This document shows positions 8,601-17,491 of a stretch of 63,629 nucleotides of DNA, piece by piece. How positions within the stretch are numbered: the stretch's first letter is position 1; the number at the start of each line of letters is the position of its first letter. The notes below the pieces were generated by a model. It ran no database searches and had not been told where the DNA came from. It worked only from the letters and a program-made list of their open reading frames with translations. Location: the NCBI GenBank assembly GCA_002279765.1, contig NCCR01000038.1:1-63629 (forward strand). Direction: 5' to 3'. This stretch comes from Verrucomicrobia bacterium 12-59-8. GTDB lineage: Bacteria > Verrucomicrobiota > Verrucomicrobiae > Verrucomicrobiales > Verrucomicrobiaceae. A program made the translations under genes and the position numbers.

Positions 8601-11249
8601 TTTCAGACGCTGTGCTTCACCACCCGAAAGTGTGTTCAGTGGCTGCCCCAGCTTCAGATAGCCGAGACCCGCCTCATTCAATAGATGCAGCTGCGCCACG
8701 ATCTGCTTCGCCTTTTTCGAGGACTCAAACAGCGGGCTGCTGAACCACTCCACCGCAGCCTCCGCCGTCATGCCGAGCACATCGTGAATGCTCTGGCCAT
8801 GCAGCAAAATCTTCAGTGCTGGCGGCTGGTAGCGCTTCCCTTCACACTCAGGACAGGTCACATACAGATCGCTCAGGAACTGCATCTCGATCTTCTCAAA
8901 GCCATTGCCCGCGCAGCGCTCGCAGCGCCCTTCGCCGGAATTGAAGCTGAAGAAGCCCGGCATGATCCCCTGCGCCTTCGCATCATCCGTTTCGCTAAAC
9001 AGTGTGCGGATGTGATCAAACGCACCCAGAAACACAGCCGGTGTCGACCTCGGCGTGCGTGCCAGCGGCGACTGATCCACCATCACCACCTCATGCAGTT
9101 GCTCCCAGCCCGTGATCTTGCTCACGCGCCCCGGCTCTTCCTCACACACCTCACCACGCAGCCGCTGCAGGTTTCGGTACAGCACATCATGCACCAGCGT
9201 CGATTTCCCCGAACCGCTCACGCCCGTGATGCAGCAAAACACGCCGAGCGGAATGTCCACATCCAGCTTCTTGAGGTTGTTTTGACGCGCGCCGCGAATG
9301 CTGAGAAAGCGTGCGACATCGCGCGACAGCGTTTTGGAGTGCTCCAGTCCTCTGGAGCTTTTCGCGGACCGCGAGGCTTTCGAAAGCGCCGGAGGACCGG
9401 CGCACTCCAGGACGCTGTCGCGTTTGATAGAACGCCGCTGCGCCGGAATCGGCACACTCTTCCTCCCAAACAAATAATCCCCCGTCAGCGACTTCACCTT
9501 GGCACCCAGCTTCTCCAGCGGCCCGCTGAATACCAGTTCGCCACCCTTCTCTCCACGTCCCGGACCAATGTCGATCAGGTTGTCCGCACTGCGCATCACG
9601 GCCTCTTCATGCTCCACGACGAGCAGCGTGTTGCCCTTGTCCCGCAGACCTTCCATCACGCCAATGAGACGCCCGATGTCGCGCGGATGCAGCCCGATGC
9701 TCGGCTCATCCAGCACAAACAGCGTGTTCACCAGCGAGGCCCCGAGACACGTTGTGAGATTCACCCGCTGCAACTCACCCCCGCTCAGCGTGCGCGTTTG
9801 CCGGTCCAGATTCAGATACCCCAAGCCCGCACGATCCATGTAGCTGATGCGGCTGGCGATCTCTCCTCGCAGCATCGTCGCGACATGATCGCTCGCCTTG
9901 ATCGGCCACGACTGTACCAGCGGGTGCAGCTCATCCACCGGGAGCCGCGAAAGATCCGCAATCGTGTGCTCACCGATGCGATAATTATACGCCTCTTTCT
10001 TCAAGCGCCCACCGCCGCAATCCGCACACTCCGTGTAGGCGCGGTAGCGGCTCAGGAACACGCGCACATGCATCTTGTAGCTGCGCGACTCCTGCCATTT
10101 GAAAAAGCCCCGTACCCCGTACCACTCGCCACGATTGTACGCATCTTCAGGATCATCCCGCGTGCCTTCAATGAGCCACTTCCGCTCTTCCTTGGAGTAA
10201 TCCTCAAACGGCTTGTGAATGTCCACCCCACGCTTCCGCGCCGCCTTTTCGAGGTCGAGCTGAGACTCGCCATACGTGCTCCCTTGAAACGGCCGCACCA
10301 GCCCTTGATTGATGCTCAGCGACTCATCCGGAATCGCCTTCCCCATGTCCAGCCCCAGCGTGCGGCCAAAGCCACGACATGTCGGACACGCCCCAATCGG
10401 ACTGTTAAAGCTGAACAGCCCCGGCGTCGGTGCCGGCAGCGTGATGCCGCAGTCCGCGCAGCTCCAATCCGTGGAAAAATGCAGTGTCTCATCCTCGATG
10501 CTCGCCGCCACCTTGCCTTTGCCATAGCGTAGTGCTGCCTCCAGCGCCTCGCTCACACGGGCACGCTGTTTCGCCTCCAGCGTCACGCGATCCTGCACCA
10601 CCATCACCTGCGCAGGCAGCTTGCGTCCTTTGAGCGCGTCCGCCTCATCCAGACGAATCACATTACCATACAGCCACACCCGCAGAAAGCCCTGCGCTTG
10701 CAGGAAAGCCGCAAAGTCTGCGGTCACCGCATCCTTCGGCACCGCCACCGGAAACAGAATCAGCGCTTGCTTCCCCGCATGCGCATTCAGCAGCTCATTC
10801 AAAATACTCTCCGGCGACTCCGGCCGCACCGGACGGTGGCACGAAGGGCACGTCGCTTCCGCCAGACGCGGGAACAGCATCTTCAGGTAGTCATTGATCT
10901 CCGTGATCGTCCCCACTGTCGAGCGCGTGCTGCGCATGTTGTTCACCTGCTCGATGGCGATCGCCGGCGGGATGCCTTCGATTGAATCCACCTTCGGCTT
11001 GTCCATGCGCTCAAAGAACTGCCGCGTGTACGGAGAAAACGTCTCCACATACCGCCGTTGCCCTTCCGCATAGATAGTATCAAACGCCAGCGACGACTTC
11101 CCCGACCCGCTCGGCCCCGTGATCACATTCAGCTTCCCCAGCGGCAGATCCAGATCCACCCCCTTCAGATTATTCTGCCTCGCCCCCCGGATACGGATGA
11201 CATCATTCAGCGACTTCTTGGCAGCAGATTTTTTGGCAACTCGAGACAT
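5601..11249 (-). CDS. uvrA: Excinuclease ABC subunit A, tandem (four-ATPase) fused form
   Basis: UvrA recognises bulky DNA lesions and loads UvrB in nucleotide excision repair. Normal UvrA is about 940 residues with two ABC modules; this one is 1882 and contains two complete UvrA units in one chain. Walker A motifs appear four times: GPSGSGKSS (residues 45-53), [18 protein letters not shown] and GVSGSGKSS. Each half has its ABC signature pairs ([16 protein letters not shown]) and the zinc-binding CPSC/C-x2-C modules. The N-terminus starts with '[20 protein letters not shown]' as in UvrA. Between the first and second ABC modules, at about residues 609-642, an in-frame palindromic element (see the repeat at 9322) adds a foreign stretch. 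Such fused UvrA forms are known in Planctomycetes/Verrucomicrobia and Bacteroidetes; whether they act as self-contained dimers is inference. It is probably additional to a normal UvrA elsewhere. Confidence 0.95.
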   Translation of the reverse strand: MSRVAKKSAAKKSLNDVIRIRGARQNNLKGVDLDLPLGKLNVITGPSGSGKSSLAFDTIYAEGQRRYVETFSPYTRQFFERMDKPKVDSIEGIPPAIAIEQVNNMRSTRSTVGTITEINDYLKMLFPRLAEATCPSCHRPVRPESPESILNELLNAHAGKQALILFPVAVPKDAVTADFAAFLQAQGFLRVWLYGNVIRLDEADALKGRKLPAQVMVVQDRVTLEAKQRARVSEALEAALRYGKGKVAASIEDETLHFSTDWSCADCGITLPAPTPGLFSFNSPIGACPTCRGFGRTLGLDMGKAIPDESLSINQGLVRPFQGSTYGESQLDLEKAARKRGVDIHKPFEDYSKEERKWLIEGTRDDPEDAYNRGEWYGVRGFFKWQESRSYKMHVRVFLSRYRAYTECADCGGGRLKKEAYNYRIGEHTIADLSRLPVDELHPLVQSWPIKASDHVATMLRGEIASRISYMDRAGLGYLNLDRQTRTLSGGELQRVNLTTCLGASLVNTLFVLDEPSIGLHPRDIGRLIGVMEGLRDKGNTLLVVEHEEAVMRSADNLIDIGPGRGEKGGELVFSGPLEKLGAKVKSLTGDYLFGRKSVPIPAQRRSIKRDSVLECAGPPALSKASRSAKSSRGLEHSKTLSRDVARFLSIRGARQNNLKKLDVDIPLGVFCCITGVSGSGKSTLVHDVLYRNLQRLRGEVCEEEPGRVSKITGWEQLHEVVMVDQSPLARTPRSTPAVFLGAFDHIRTLFSETDDAKAQGIMPGFFSFNSGEGRCERCAGNGFEKIEMQFLSDLYVTCPECEGKRYQPPALKILLHGQSIHDVLGMTAEAAVEWFSSPLFESSKKAKQIVAQLHLLNEAGLGYLKLGQPLNTLSGGEAQRLKLIGHLIENPAGAAAGSLLLLDEPTTGLHFDDIALLVKLLQRLVEEGHSLLVIEHNLEVIKCADWVIDLGPEGGEAGGGLVIAGTPEEVAECAASHTGRYLHELLSGSKGHAASRVEETPRRELKLPRETSNTISIRGAREHNLKNISLDIPRDEFVVVTGLSGSGKSSLAFDLIFAEGQRRFLDSMSVYARTFVEQMEKPEVDLITGVPPTVAIEQRISRGGGKSTVATVTEVYHFFRLLFAKLGTQYCPSCNVPVKKQSVQAILKTVQQHLRSGGGHLLAPLIKARKGFHSEVAEHASKHGIETLLVDGEFRDTAGFQRLERFKEHTIDAVIGKVGKSDDAEKLRPLIETALKMGKGTIKLRLNDKTMHVLSTEMSCPSCGLSFEELDPRLFSFNSPHGWCKDCRGFGLKGHKTDLSDRQPDVSVLEAELEEERRFESADDEGEKPREICPSCQGSRINEIGRAVQLQGTKIQQFAGLTAGDAGKLLAKFKFEGTEAIIALDIVKEIAQRLKFMQEVGLGYLQLNRSADTLSGGEAQRIRLSAQLGSNLRGVLYVLDEPTIGLHPRDNEKLLDTLMALRDKGNSLLVVEHDDETMRRADTILDLGPGAGKFGGQIVAQGTMAQILKNKNSVTGASLRTPLKHPVRGSRRPLPALKSKEGWLRVTGATANNLKNIDVSIPLGRLTVLTGVSGSGKSSFMHGALSPAVREKICKSKIKVVKAWKSISGFENLQTVHEVDQSPIGKTSRSCPATYVGILDDIRALFAQVPLARTRGYTASRFSFNTEGGRCETCGGNGEIKVEMAFLPTTRVHCEACNGLRFNSSTLEIEYNGKHIGDVLRMSITEAAEFFAPVQKIARPLKLLADTGLGYLQLGQPSPTLSGGEAQRIKLVTELRSGDGRTNKERLKGITVAGKRNLYLIEEPTIGLHMQDVARLIDVLHRLVDEGHTVVVIEHHPDVYAEADFLIDIGPEAGPEGGKLVAAGTPEQVKKCKGSETARFL
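9322..9422. repeat. Cloverleaf palindromic element inserted in frame in uvrA (copy 1)
   Basis: About 101 bp. The ends are perfect inverted repeats (CGCGACAGCGT at 9322-9332, ACGCTGTCGCG at 9412-9422), continued by TGGAGTGC/GCACTCCA. Inside are two self-complementary arms, CTCCAG-TCCT-CTGGAG and GCGCCGG-AGGA-CCGGCGC, separated by a short middle segment. As single-stranded DNA or RNA it would fold into a stem with at least two side hairpins. The same element occurs twice more around selO. Here it is read through by the uvrA frame and encodes a peptide starting [17 protein letters not shown], at the linker between ABC modules. Confidence 0.85.
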
Positions 11250-11318
11250 GGGGGTGCGAGAGTACAGATACGCTCCTTACTGGCAACCGGGCGCTCACGA
11301 GATTCGCGACCACGCAAA

Positions 11319-11771
11319 TTAAAGCGGCGTCTTCAACCCCGCCGCTTTCGCCAGTTTTTTCTGCCGCTCATCAAAGGAGAGAAAACTCTTCGCCGAGAGA
11401 TGCTTTGCCGTGGCAACGTGGAGAATGTCCAGCGTGCGATTCCCCGTAAGCATCGTATGCGTTTTGGAAAGATGCTCCGCCATGCGCAGCACAGCATCCG
11501 CGTCAGTAGGAACAATGGCAACATGACCGGCGGCGATGTCAGACTCCCAGTCGGCGATCATCTGATTGGCTTCGGCCTGCGTGTAGCCTTTTTTCCTTTC
11601 CTGGCTGTGCAACCATACCTGCAAGCGGATGGCCTGGCGAAACTCGAATTCCAGCAGGGTCGAAACGCATAGCGGTTCGGTCATGCTGCTTCGATAGGCC
11701 AGGGCTTCAGGTGTGTTGTCTTGTTTGCGGTAGACCCCGCACAGAAAACTCGTGTCAGGATAGTCGTTCAT
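11319..11771 (-). CDS. PIN-domain toxin (VapC-like)
   Basis: A 150-residue protein beginning MNDYPDTSFLCGVYRKQDNT, with the first metal ligand at D6 of the 'DTSFL' motif, an internal 'TLLEFEFRQAI' acidic helix (about residues 38-50) and the C-terminal 'TLDILHVATAKHL...FLSFDERQKKLAKAAGL' block, in which D (about 114) and D (about 134) complete the active site. These are the hallmarks of VapC ribonucleases. The upstream antitoxin gene overlaps it by four bases. Frames are intact. Confidence 0.88.
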   Translation of the reverse strand: MNDYPDTSFLCGVYRKQDNTPEALAYRSSMTEPLCVSTLLEFEFRQAIRLQVWLHSQERKKGYTQAEANQMIADWESDIAAGHVAIVPTDADAVLRMAEHLSKTHTMLTGNRTLDILHVATAKHLSAKSFLSFDERQKKLAKAAGLKTPL

Positions 11772-12019
11772 GGCTCCCCTGTTTCAAAGGCTCGCATTTC
11801 CTCGACTTCCTTGGCGCTGAACACTCGGTCACCCCAGATTTGCTTGAGACGGGCTTCATAATCCGGCTGCGGCGGCCGTTCCTTCTTCACCGGCTTCGCC
11901 TTGAGCAGCGTCGCCACTGGCTTGTTATGTTTGGTGATCTGAATCTCCTCCCCCGAGCGCAGCCAGCCTTCGAGTTTGGCGAAGTCATACCGAAGATCGC
12001 GAATGGTAGCCGTTTTCAT
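11768..12019 (-). CDS. Phd/YefM-family antitoxin
   Basis: An 83-residue protein with the Phd/YefM N-terminus: 'MKTATIRDLRYDFAKLEGWL...GEEIQITKHNKPVATLL' (strand, helix, then the conserved 'I-x-x-x-x-x-P-V-A-x-L' strand). The C-terminal half ('RLKQIWGDRVFSAKEVEEMRAFETGEP') is the toxin-binding tail. The stop overlaps the PIN toxin start by four bases. The AT-rich region upstream (12030-12060, with GTGATA/GTGACA-type repeats) is a plausible autoregulatory operator, though I cannot define it. Confidence 0.88.
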   Translation of the reverse strand: MKTATIRDLRYDFAKLEGWLRSGEEIQITKHNKPVATLLKAKPVKKERPPQPDYEARLKQIWGDRVFSAKEVEEMRAFETGEP

Positions 12020-12120
12020 GATGTCATAATATCACAAAGTTTTGTCACATTGTCCAGTGCGGGATTTGTATGCGATAGCAGCCTACGCCATCGAACATAC
12101 ATTTGGGAAAAACCTGCCGG

Positions 12121-13035
12121 TTATGGTAGTCCGTAATATTGCTTCAAATAACCAGTGAGCAAGACTCCTGCAACAGTGGTGCCGACTTTCCAAGTTCCTT
12201 CTGCAGCTTTACCAACCATTTTGCCGATCCACGAAGCCACCTTTGGGCCAAAATTCTCGCCTTTAGCTTTAGGCTCTTCTTCAAGCGCAGACTTAATTTC
12301 TGTGACATCAGATTCTTCGATACCATTATCTATAAGAGCCTGTTCCAAGGATTTTACATCACCTTGAGCGATGGTTGCAGTCGATTTCTGAGTAAACTTT
12401 TGCCCAGCAGCAAAATTACCGACATTCCCATAGATGTGATTGTTTACAATTTGTGTAACCTGTTCTGATGGGATGGGCATGGCGTCAGGAGAAGCTTCTC
12501 CAGCGTTTGGGTTTTCCGCCTCTATCTCTAGAACAAAGTCCAACACTCGATTCCTTATAGTGCTGACCACCCCTGCTACGAATGAACTTGATACCGATGT
12601 CCAAGCACTCCTCAGTTGATAGCCTTGATATATTTTATCCCCGAAGAGGATAGAAGCATTAGCATCCCAAGAAATCATGAACTCCCCATTACCGTCTTTG
12701 TTATCAGCCAAAAGGTGTTCTAAAGCCGCAACCCCCTCACGCATCGATATGCAGGTGAGAGTAGTTTTATGTGCCTTGGGAATGGTTGCATCTGGTATTG
12801 GGTAAGAATTAAGCGCTTTACCATATGGACCATTGAAGTTGCCGAAACAATGGCCAACTGCTTGGCGATATGACGGTAATTCAGCATCACCATATCCATT
12901 CAGTTCATACAAAACCCAGTTTTTCAAAAGATCATTTTTTAGCCTGCTTGCGAGTACCCGGCATTTTCGAAGTAACGTCTCCAAGCTCGTAGTATTGTCG
13001 ATGGCCGCATTTTGGATGTCAGTAAGTAAGTTCAT
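12121..13035 (-). CDS. AbiTii-domain abortive-infection protein
   Basis: The N-terminal half (residues 1 to about 180) begins MNLLTDIQNAAIDNTTSLET and continues with 'LLRKCRVLASRLKNDLLKNW' and 'ELNGYGDAELPSYRQAVGHC', which I recognise as the AbiTii domain found in predicted phage-defence proteins. A linker follows (about residues 195-245, 'VNNHIYGNVGNFAAGQKFTQ'), then a C-terminal domain (about 250-304) with 'ASWIGKMVGKAAEGTWKVGT' and 'VLLTGYLKQYYGLP', an amphipathic helical region also seen at the C-terminus of other defence effectors. The gene is visibly AT-richer than its neighbours, which suggests transfer. No partner gene is adjacent except the Phd/PIN pair downstream. Domain call from pattern recognition, not a search. 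Confidence 0.7.
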   Translation of the reverse strand: MNLLTDIQNAAIDNTTSLETLLRKCRVLASRLKNDLLKNWVLYELNGYGDAELPSYRQAVGHCFGNFNGPYGKALNSYPIPDATIPKAHKTTLTCISMREGVAALEHLLADNKDGNGEFMISWDANASILFGDKIYQGYQLRSAWTSVSSSFVAGVVSTIRNRVLDFVLEIEAENPNAGEASPDAMPIPSEQVTQIVNNHIYGNVGNFAAGQKFTQKSTATIAQGDVKSLEQALIDNGIEESDVTEIKSALEEEPKAKGENFGPKVASWIGKMVGKAAEGTWKVGTTVAGVLLTGYLKQYYGLP

Positions 13036-13053
13036 GGAAGTGCGATAACAAAT

Positions 13054-13809
13054 TTATTTCCCAAGCACCCTCTCCAACCCCTCCGCCGTCGTCACCGGCG
13101 CCTGGCACGTAAAATTCTCGCACACATACACCGCAGCCTGCCCATTCACCGACTTCATCGCGGCGAGCACCTCATTCTGCGTCGCGAGCCACTGCTGGCC
13201 AACTCCCCCATCCGCGCAAAGAATCACCGCCGTCGGCAGAAACCTCCGCTGCACATAGTCTGCAAGCGCCTTGAACGCGTCGCTCCCAACATCCCCCGCC
13301 AGCACGATCTGCTGCTTGCCGCGATGATGCATGTCAAACGCGATGGCCATCACCGGCACGGACGACGGGCTGCTCTGCAACGTGGATCCGAAGAGCGCAA
13401 AAATTCTCTCCGCCTCCTTCTTCCACTTGTCCTTGGCCAGCAGCGCGCTCAGCCGCACGAGATTGAGAGCGGCCAGTGAATTCGGCGATGGCTCGGCACC
13501 GTCATAGTCCTCCTTGATGCGCAGCACGCTGTTTGGCATGTCCGTATGCACGCTGTAGTAGCCGCCGTGTTTCGGGTCGAGAAACAGTGCATCCATCTCG
13601 GTCTGCAAAGCCGTGGCCCATTGCAGCCACTTCACCTCAAACGAAGCCTGATAGAGATCAATCAGGCCGTGAATCAAGCAGGCGTAGTCGATGGCAAAGG
13701 CTCTCGGCCCGCGCTCCCCTTCACGCCAGGAGCGGTGCAGCTCTTTGCCCGGTGTGGTGCAAAGCTGGTCATGCAGGAACTGCGCAGCCCCAGCAGCCAG
13801 TGCGATCAT
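13054..13809 (-). pseudogene. C-terminal part of a broken YyaL/DUF255 (thioredoxin-like) protein
   Basis: This frame carries the C-terminal (alpha/alpha)-barrel-like half of the same YyaL/spermatogenesis-associated-20-type protein encoded just upstream: 'GKELHRSWREGERGPRAFAI...DYACLIHGLIDLYQASFEVKWL', 'GGYYSVHTD...RIKEDYDGAEPSPNSLAALNL' and the Cys-containing C-terminal domain ending in 'YVCENFTCQAPVTTAEGLERVL', which looks like the usual tail. The frame really enters from upstream ('[20 protein letters not shown]'), so the ATG at 13809 is not a true start. The segment containing the family's conserved 'DDK...WNGLMISA' motif is missing between the two parts. Real but broken unless the deletion is an assembly error. 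Confidence 0.75.
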
Positions 13810-13810
13810 T

Positions 13811-15127
13811 TCAGCATCTCCACAGCGTGGCCGTGCCTTGGTCGATGATGCCTTTGATCTCTTCCGGCGTCTTCTTGAAGAACTCGGCTGTCTTCTTGAA
13901 GGAAATGGCGCGGTACAAAGTGTTCAGACCCTTGAGCTCCCCTTGCGGATCGCTTTCCGGCCGTGCATTGCCATCGCGGCGTGCGCCGTAGGCATAGCGG
14001 AAGATGCTGCCGTTTTCCTTGCCCAGCAGTTCATCGATCTCCGCCGCCTTCCACACATAGAAAGCCCCTTCGGTTTTGTGCTCCGCATCCGCACTTGCCA
14101 GGCTGTCCGCATCTTCAGCGGAGAAAAAGCCGCCATCCTTCTGCCGCAGATCCCGCTTCACATACGCCACCGTGCTGCGCACAATGTTTTCAAACAGCGC
14201 ATTCTGCGAGAGCTGCCACGCTTCGGTGTAGGCGGTAAGCAGCTGCGCCTGATCGTACAGCATCTTTTCGTAGTGCGGGATGTGCCAGTAGCCATCCACG
14301 CTGTAGCGATGAAACCCGCCGCCGATGTGGTCGCGCATGCCGCCATTGGCCATGCCGCGCAGGGTTTTCACGGTCATCTCCATCGCCCAGTTGCTCTCGG
14401 ATTCCCGGTCGTTGCCCTTCCGCTCCGCCAGAATGCGATGCACCCGCATCAGCATGTTCAGCGTTGTCGGCCTTGGAAATTTTGGCGCGCTGCCAAACCC
14501 ACCCTCATGGTAATCAAACGAGCCCGAGAGGTCATCGTAGGCCTTCTGCACCAGCGTCTCGTGATTGATCTCATCCAGCGCCGTGTTTTCGTTATCCAAA
14601 TGATCCTGCAGCTTTTCAACCGAGCGCGCCGCACGCTCATCGATGCCCTTGCGATCTTCCGTCCACACCTTGTGCAGTTCATTGAGCAGGTTCTTAAAGC
14701 CAATGCGCCCCGGCGAGTTCTCCGGCGGGTAATACGTGCCGCCGTAAAACGGCTTCAGCTCCGGCGTGAGAAACACACTCATCGGCCAGCCACCATGCCC
14801 GCTCGCCGCCTGCACGTAGGTCATGTACGTCAGGTCCACATCCGGCCGCTCCTCGCGGTCCACCTTGATGGGAATGAAATTCTCGTTGATCAGCTTCGCC
14901 GTCTCCTCGTTCTCAAACGACTCGCGCTCCATCACATGGCACCAGTGGCAGGTCGAGTAGCCGGAGGAGAGAAAGATCGGCTTGTCCTCAGCCTTCGCCT
15001 TCTTGAACGCCTCTTCTCCCCAGGGCAGCCAGTTCACCGGATTGTGGGCATGCTGCTGCAGGTAGGGCGAGCGCTCCTTGGCAAGGGCGTTGGTAAATTT
15101 GGGAGGTTGGGCCGTCGTATCGCTCAT
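13811..15127 (-). pseudogene. N-terminal part of a broken YyaL/DUF255 (thioredoxin-like) protein
   Basis: Starting at 15127 the frame begins [20 protein letters not shown] and then '[20 protein letters not shown]', the diagnostic N-terminus of the DUF255/YyaL family, followed by the thioredoxin-like '[20 protein letters not shown]' with its C-x-x-C, and '[40 protein letters not shown]' in pieces. Further on, '[13 protein letters not shown]' and '[20 protein letters not shown]' are also family hallmarks. It stops early at 13811 after '...[10 protein letters not shown]' where an intact protein continues for about 250 residues. See the finding on the missing conserved segment. Confidence 0.8.
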
Positions 15128-15256
15128 GGTGGGGGTGTAATGAGATAACGTCCGCATGCGGGCCGGGGTTGCAAGGGGGCAAGGGCTTCCCGTCAGGGAA
15201 TGGGCAAGCTCATGATGGTGTCTCTCCCTTCAGGACTTCAGGGCCTCTCCCTCGCT

Positions 15257-16213
15257 CTACTTTTCTCGCGAAAAAATCTTTTTCAAAATCGTCAGCAGCA
15301 GTAAAACCCCCAGGATGAGGCCGCCCAAGTGCCACGGATTGCTTATGTCAAAGAGGTCCAGCAGCCTCGCAAGTTCAATGTTGAGGGTGTCCCAGATCGA
15401 GGTGGCATTGCCCACGAGGTGGTTGATGCTGGCGCTGCTAACGGAGGGTTTTTCCTCAGGGCCGAGCGTGGCGGTGTCTTTGGTTCCTGAATCGAAATCG
15501 CGACGGTTGTACTCGAGTTCGTAACGAGGGTTGATGGCCTGGGCGTTGCCGTAGCAGAGGAAGACGGCCTCGGTGTCGGGCACACGAAAAAGCAGCCGCT
15601 TCAGGGGGTAAACGATGCGTGCGGAAGAGATCTCCGCACGGGGTGTGTTGGTATCGGTCGTGGCCAGGCGGATCGTGGCGGCATGGGGGGCGGTTCGGAA
15701 TGTCAGAAGGCAGGCCTTCGCAGGTTCGCCGGGCTGGTGCTGCCAGCTGGCAGTGCCGAGGATGCGCTCTAGGCGGCCCTGCGGCGTCTCGTACTGCTCG
15801 CTCACAGTGAGTGTGTGCGCAAACATGGGCGTGGCGGATTCGAGCAGCAGCCCGCTTATAGGCAAATCCTCAGACGGCAGCTGGATGTCCCATTTGGATA
15901 AAAGAGGCGACTTGGGATCGATCACCTCGGAAATGGGGACTGCGGTGTCACGGTCTGGACCCGGCTTGACGACCAAAAATGGGATCTGGCGGCCCATGCG
16001 CACGATACGCACATCGCGCAAATCCCTGCTCGCGTGTGCCATCAGCACGGCGTCAACATCAAGTGCGACCACTCCTCCATGTTCGAACTTCAATGCCCGT
16101 TGATAGGACCAGGAGGACACATCAATAGGCGCACCGACAAACTGCTTGGCGGTCTCTTCGGCGCTGGCGACCATGCTGAGGCAGGTGGATATGAGCAGCA
16201 GGTATGATTTCAT
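15257..16213 (-). CDS. Secreted, C-terminally membrane-anchored protein (DUF3999-like), paralog 1
   Basis: The start at 16213 gives MKSYLLLISTCLSMVASAEE, a good Sec signal peptide (cleavage near residue 19). The mature domain contains 'VVALDVDAVLMAHASRDLRDVRIVRMGRQIPFLV', which resembles the start of DUF3999 proteins ('LPLDVY...DLGDLRVFNAAGEPVP'), and a conserved 'LLFRVPDTEAVFLCYGN' stretch near residue 230. A C-terminal hydrophobic helix (LGGLILGVLLLLTILKKIF) plus lysines gives an inner-membrane anchor with a short cytoplasmic tail. A paralog lies immediately upstream on the same strand, so these arose by tandem duplication. Function unknown. Confidence 0.72.
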   Translation of the reverse strand: MKSYLLLISTCLSMVASAEETAKQFVGAPIDVSSWSYQRALKFEHGGVVALDVDAVLMAHASRDLRDVRIVRMGRQIPFLVVKPGPDRDTAVPISEVIDPKSPLLSKWDIQLPSEDLPISGLLLESATPMFAHTLTVSEQYETPQGRLERILGTASWQHQPGEPAKACLLTFRTAPHAATIRLATTDTNTPRAEISSARIVYPLKRLLFRVPDTEAVFLCYGNAQAINPRYELEYNRRDFDSGTKDTATLGPEEKPSVSSASINHLVGNATSIWDTLNIELARLLDLFDISNPWHLGGLILGVLLLLTILKKIFSREK

Positions 16214-16433
16214 GAATGGATGAGGATGCAGAAAACGGGCTCGCTTTAAATGGCGTACGCACACGGGGCATAGATTTCAAACGAGCCAAGAATCAGAAGA
16301 ACTTTTGCAGCATTTGGGCAAATGTCGATACGAGAACAAGGCGTTGAGTGCTGTGATGTCCACTCAGACCAATGTGCCGACTCCTTTACAAAAAAACCTT
16401 TCGTGACGAGAGTGCAGGTTGTGCCGTACCACG

Positions 16434-17339
16434 TCATTCCTTCTTTGACGGCATCTTTGCCACCACCCACAGCAGCGTTCCCACCACCAGCGCCAGCGCG
16501 GCCCAGCGCCAGCGGCTGCCGTTGCCGGAGGTGTGGTTTGGGTCGGCCTCATAGCCGGGTAGCTTTTCTTCGTCGCCAAGCGTGGCGGCGACTTGGGTGG
16601 CAGTTTCAAATTCATGCCGCACAAGCTGGAGATCGTAGCGCGTGTAAGGGGCGCGGCGGTTGCCGTAGCAGAGGTGTATGGGGGTGGTGTCGGGCACGCG
16701 GAAGAGCAGCCGCACCACGGGATACACCACGCGGGCGGAGGTGATCTGCAGCCGTGGGTTGTCGCCATTGTCAGTGGCGAGACGGATCAAACCGGCGCGC
16801 GGGGCGGAGTAGAGTGCCAGATGGAAGGTGCTTGCGGGCTGGCCGGGTCTGTGCTGCCAGTTGGCATTGCTCAGGATGCGTTCGAAATGACCCTTCTCCG
16901 TTTCATGCTGCTCGGAGACGGTGAGCGTGCGTGCGAACAAGGGCGTGGGAGAGTCGAGCAGCAGTTCGCTGGCGGGGAAATTGGCAAACGGCATCTGAAT
17001 GTCCCATTTCGACCAGGCAGGGGCCTGGGGATCGGTCACTTCGGTAAAGGCAACGTCGAGCTCACGGTCCACGCCCGGTTTGATGGCAAGAAACGGGAGC
17101 TGATGACCATCGCGAACGACGCGCATGTCGTGCAGATCATTGGCCGTGCGTGCGAGTACTTCAGGATCAATCTCCACCACGATCACCCCGGCCTCCTTGA
17201 ATAGCACGGGCCGCTGAAACGACCACGGGGAGACATCGATCACCGGACCGACGTCGCCCACTTCTGGTGCGGTGGCCACATCAGCGACGCTGACGACCGT
17301 GGACAGACACAGGGCGATGACCAGGAGATGCGGTTTCAT
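16434..17339 (-). CDS. Secreted, C-terminally membrane-anchored protein (DUF3999-like), paralog 2
   Basis: The start at 17339 gives MKPHLLVIALCLSTVVSVAD (signal peptide). Alignment by eye to the downstream paralog is good throughout: 'IDVSPWSFQRPVLFKEAGVI', 'SKWDIQMPFANFPASELLLD', 'ARTLTVSEQHETEKGHFERIL' and 'RLLFRVPDTTPIHLCYGN'. It also has the C-terminal helix (WRWAALALVVGTLLWVVAK) with basic residues behind it. Length after the signal is nearly the same as the paralog. The LysR gene starts divergently at 17492, about 150 bp upstream, so that regulator may control this pair. Confidence 0.72.
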   Translation of the reverse strand: MKPHLLVIALCLSTVVSVADVATAPEVGDVGPVIDVSPWSFQRPVLFKEAGVIVVEIDPEVLARTANDLHDMRVVRDGHQLPFLAIKPGVDRELDVAFTEVTDPQAPAWSKWDIQMPFANFPASELLLDSPTPLFARTLTVSEQHETEKGHFERILSNANWQHRPGQPASTFHLALYSAPRAGLIRLATDNGDNPRLQITSARVVYPVVRLLFRVPDTTPIHLCYGNRRAPYTRYDLQLVRHEFETATQVAATLGDEEKLPGYEADPNHTSGNGSRWRWAALALVVGTLLWVVAKMPSKKE

Positions 17340-17491
17340 GAGTTGATACGGAAAACGACAGCAGTGCTGGGCTTTAGCTCGTTTCAGAAGAAATGTGGGC
17401 TGATTCAATGGCAGTCTCTCAGGATCGGCAGACAAGGGAAATGAATATTTCCAAGTGGCATCATTGATAATCCGTATAGCCTTTCGTCGGC

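Noticed and set aside
8685..10532. A 615-codon plus-strand frame over uvrA
   Set aside because: Shadow of the GC-rich uvrA gene; no start signal or family features.
15200..15256. Weak hairpin TTCCC-GTCA-GGGAA as a terminator
   Set aside because: Five-base stem without U-tract; not strong enough.
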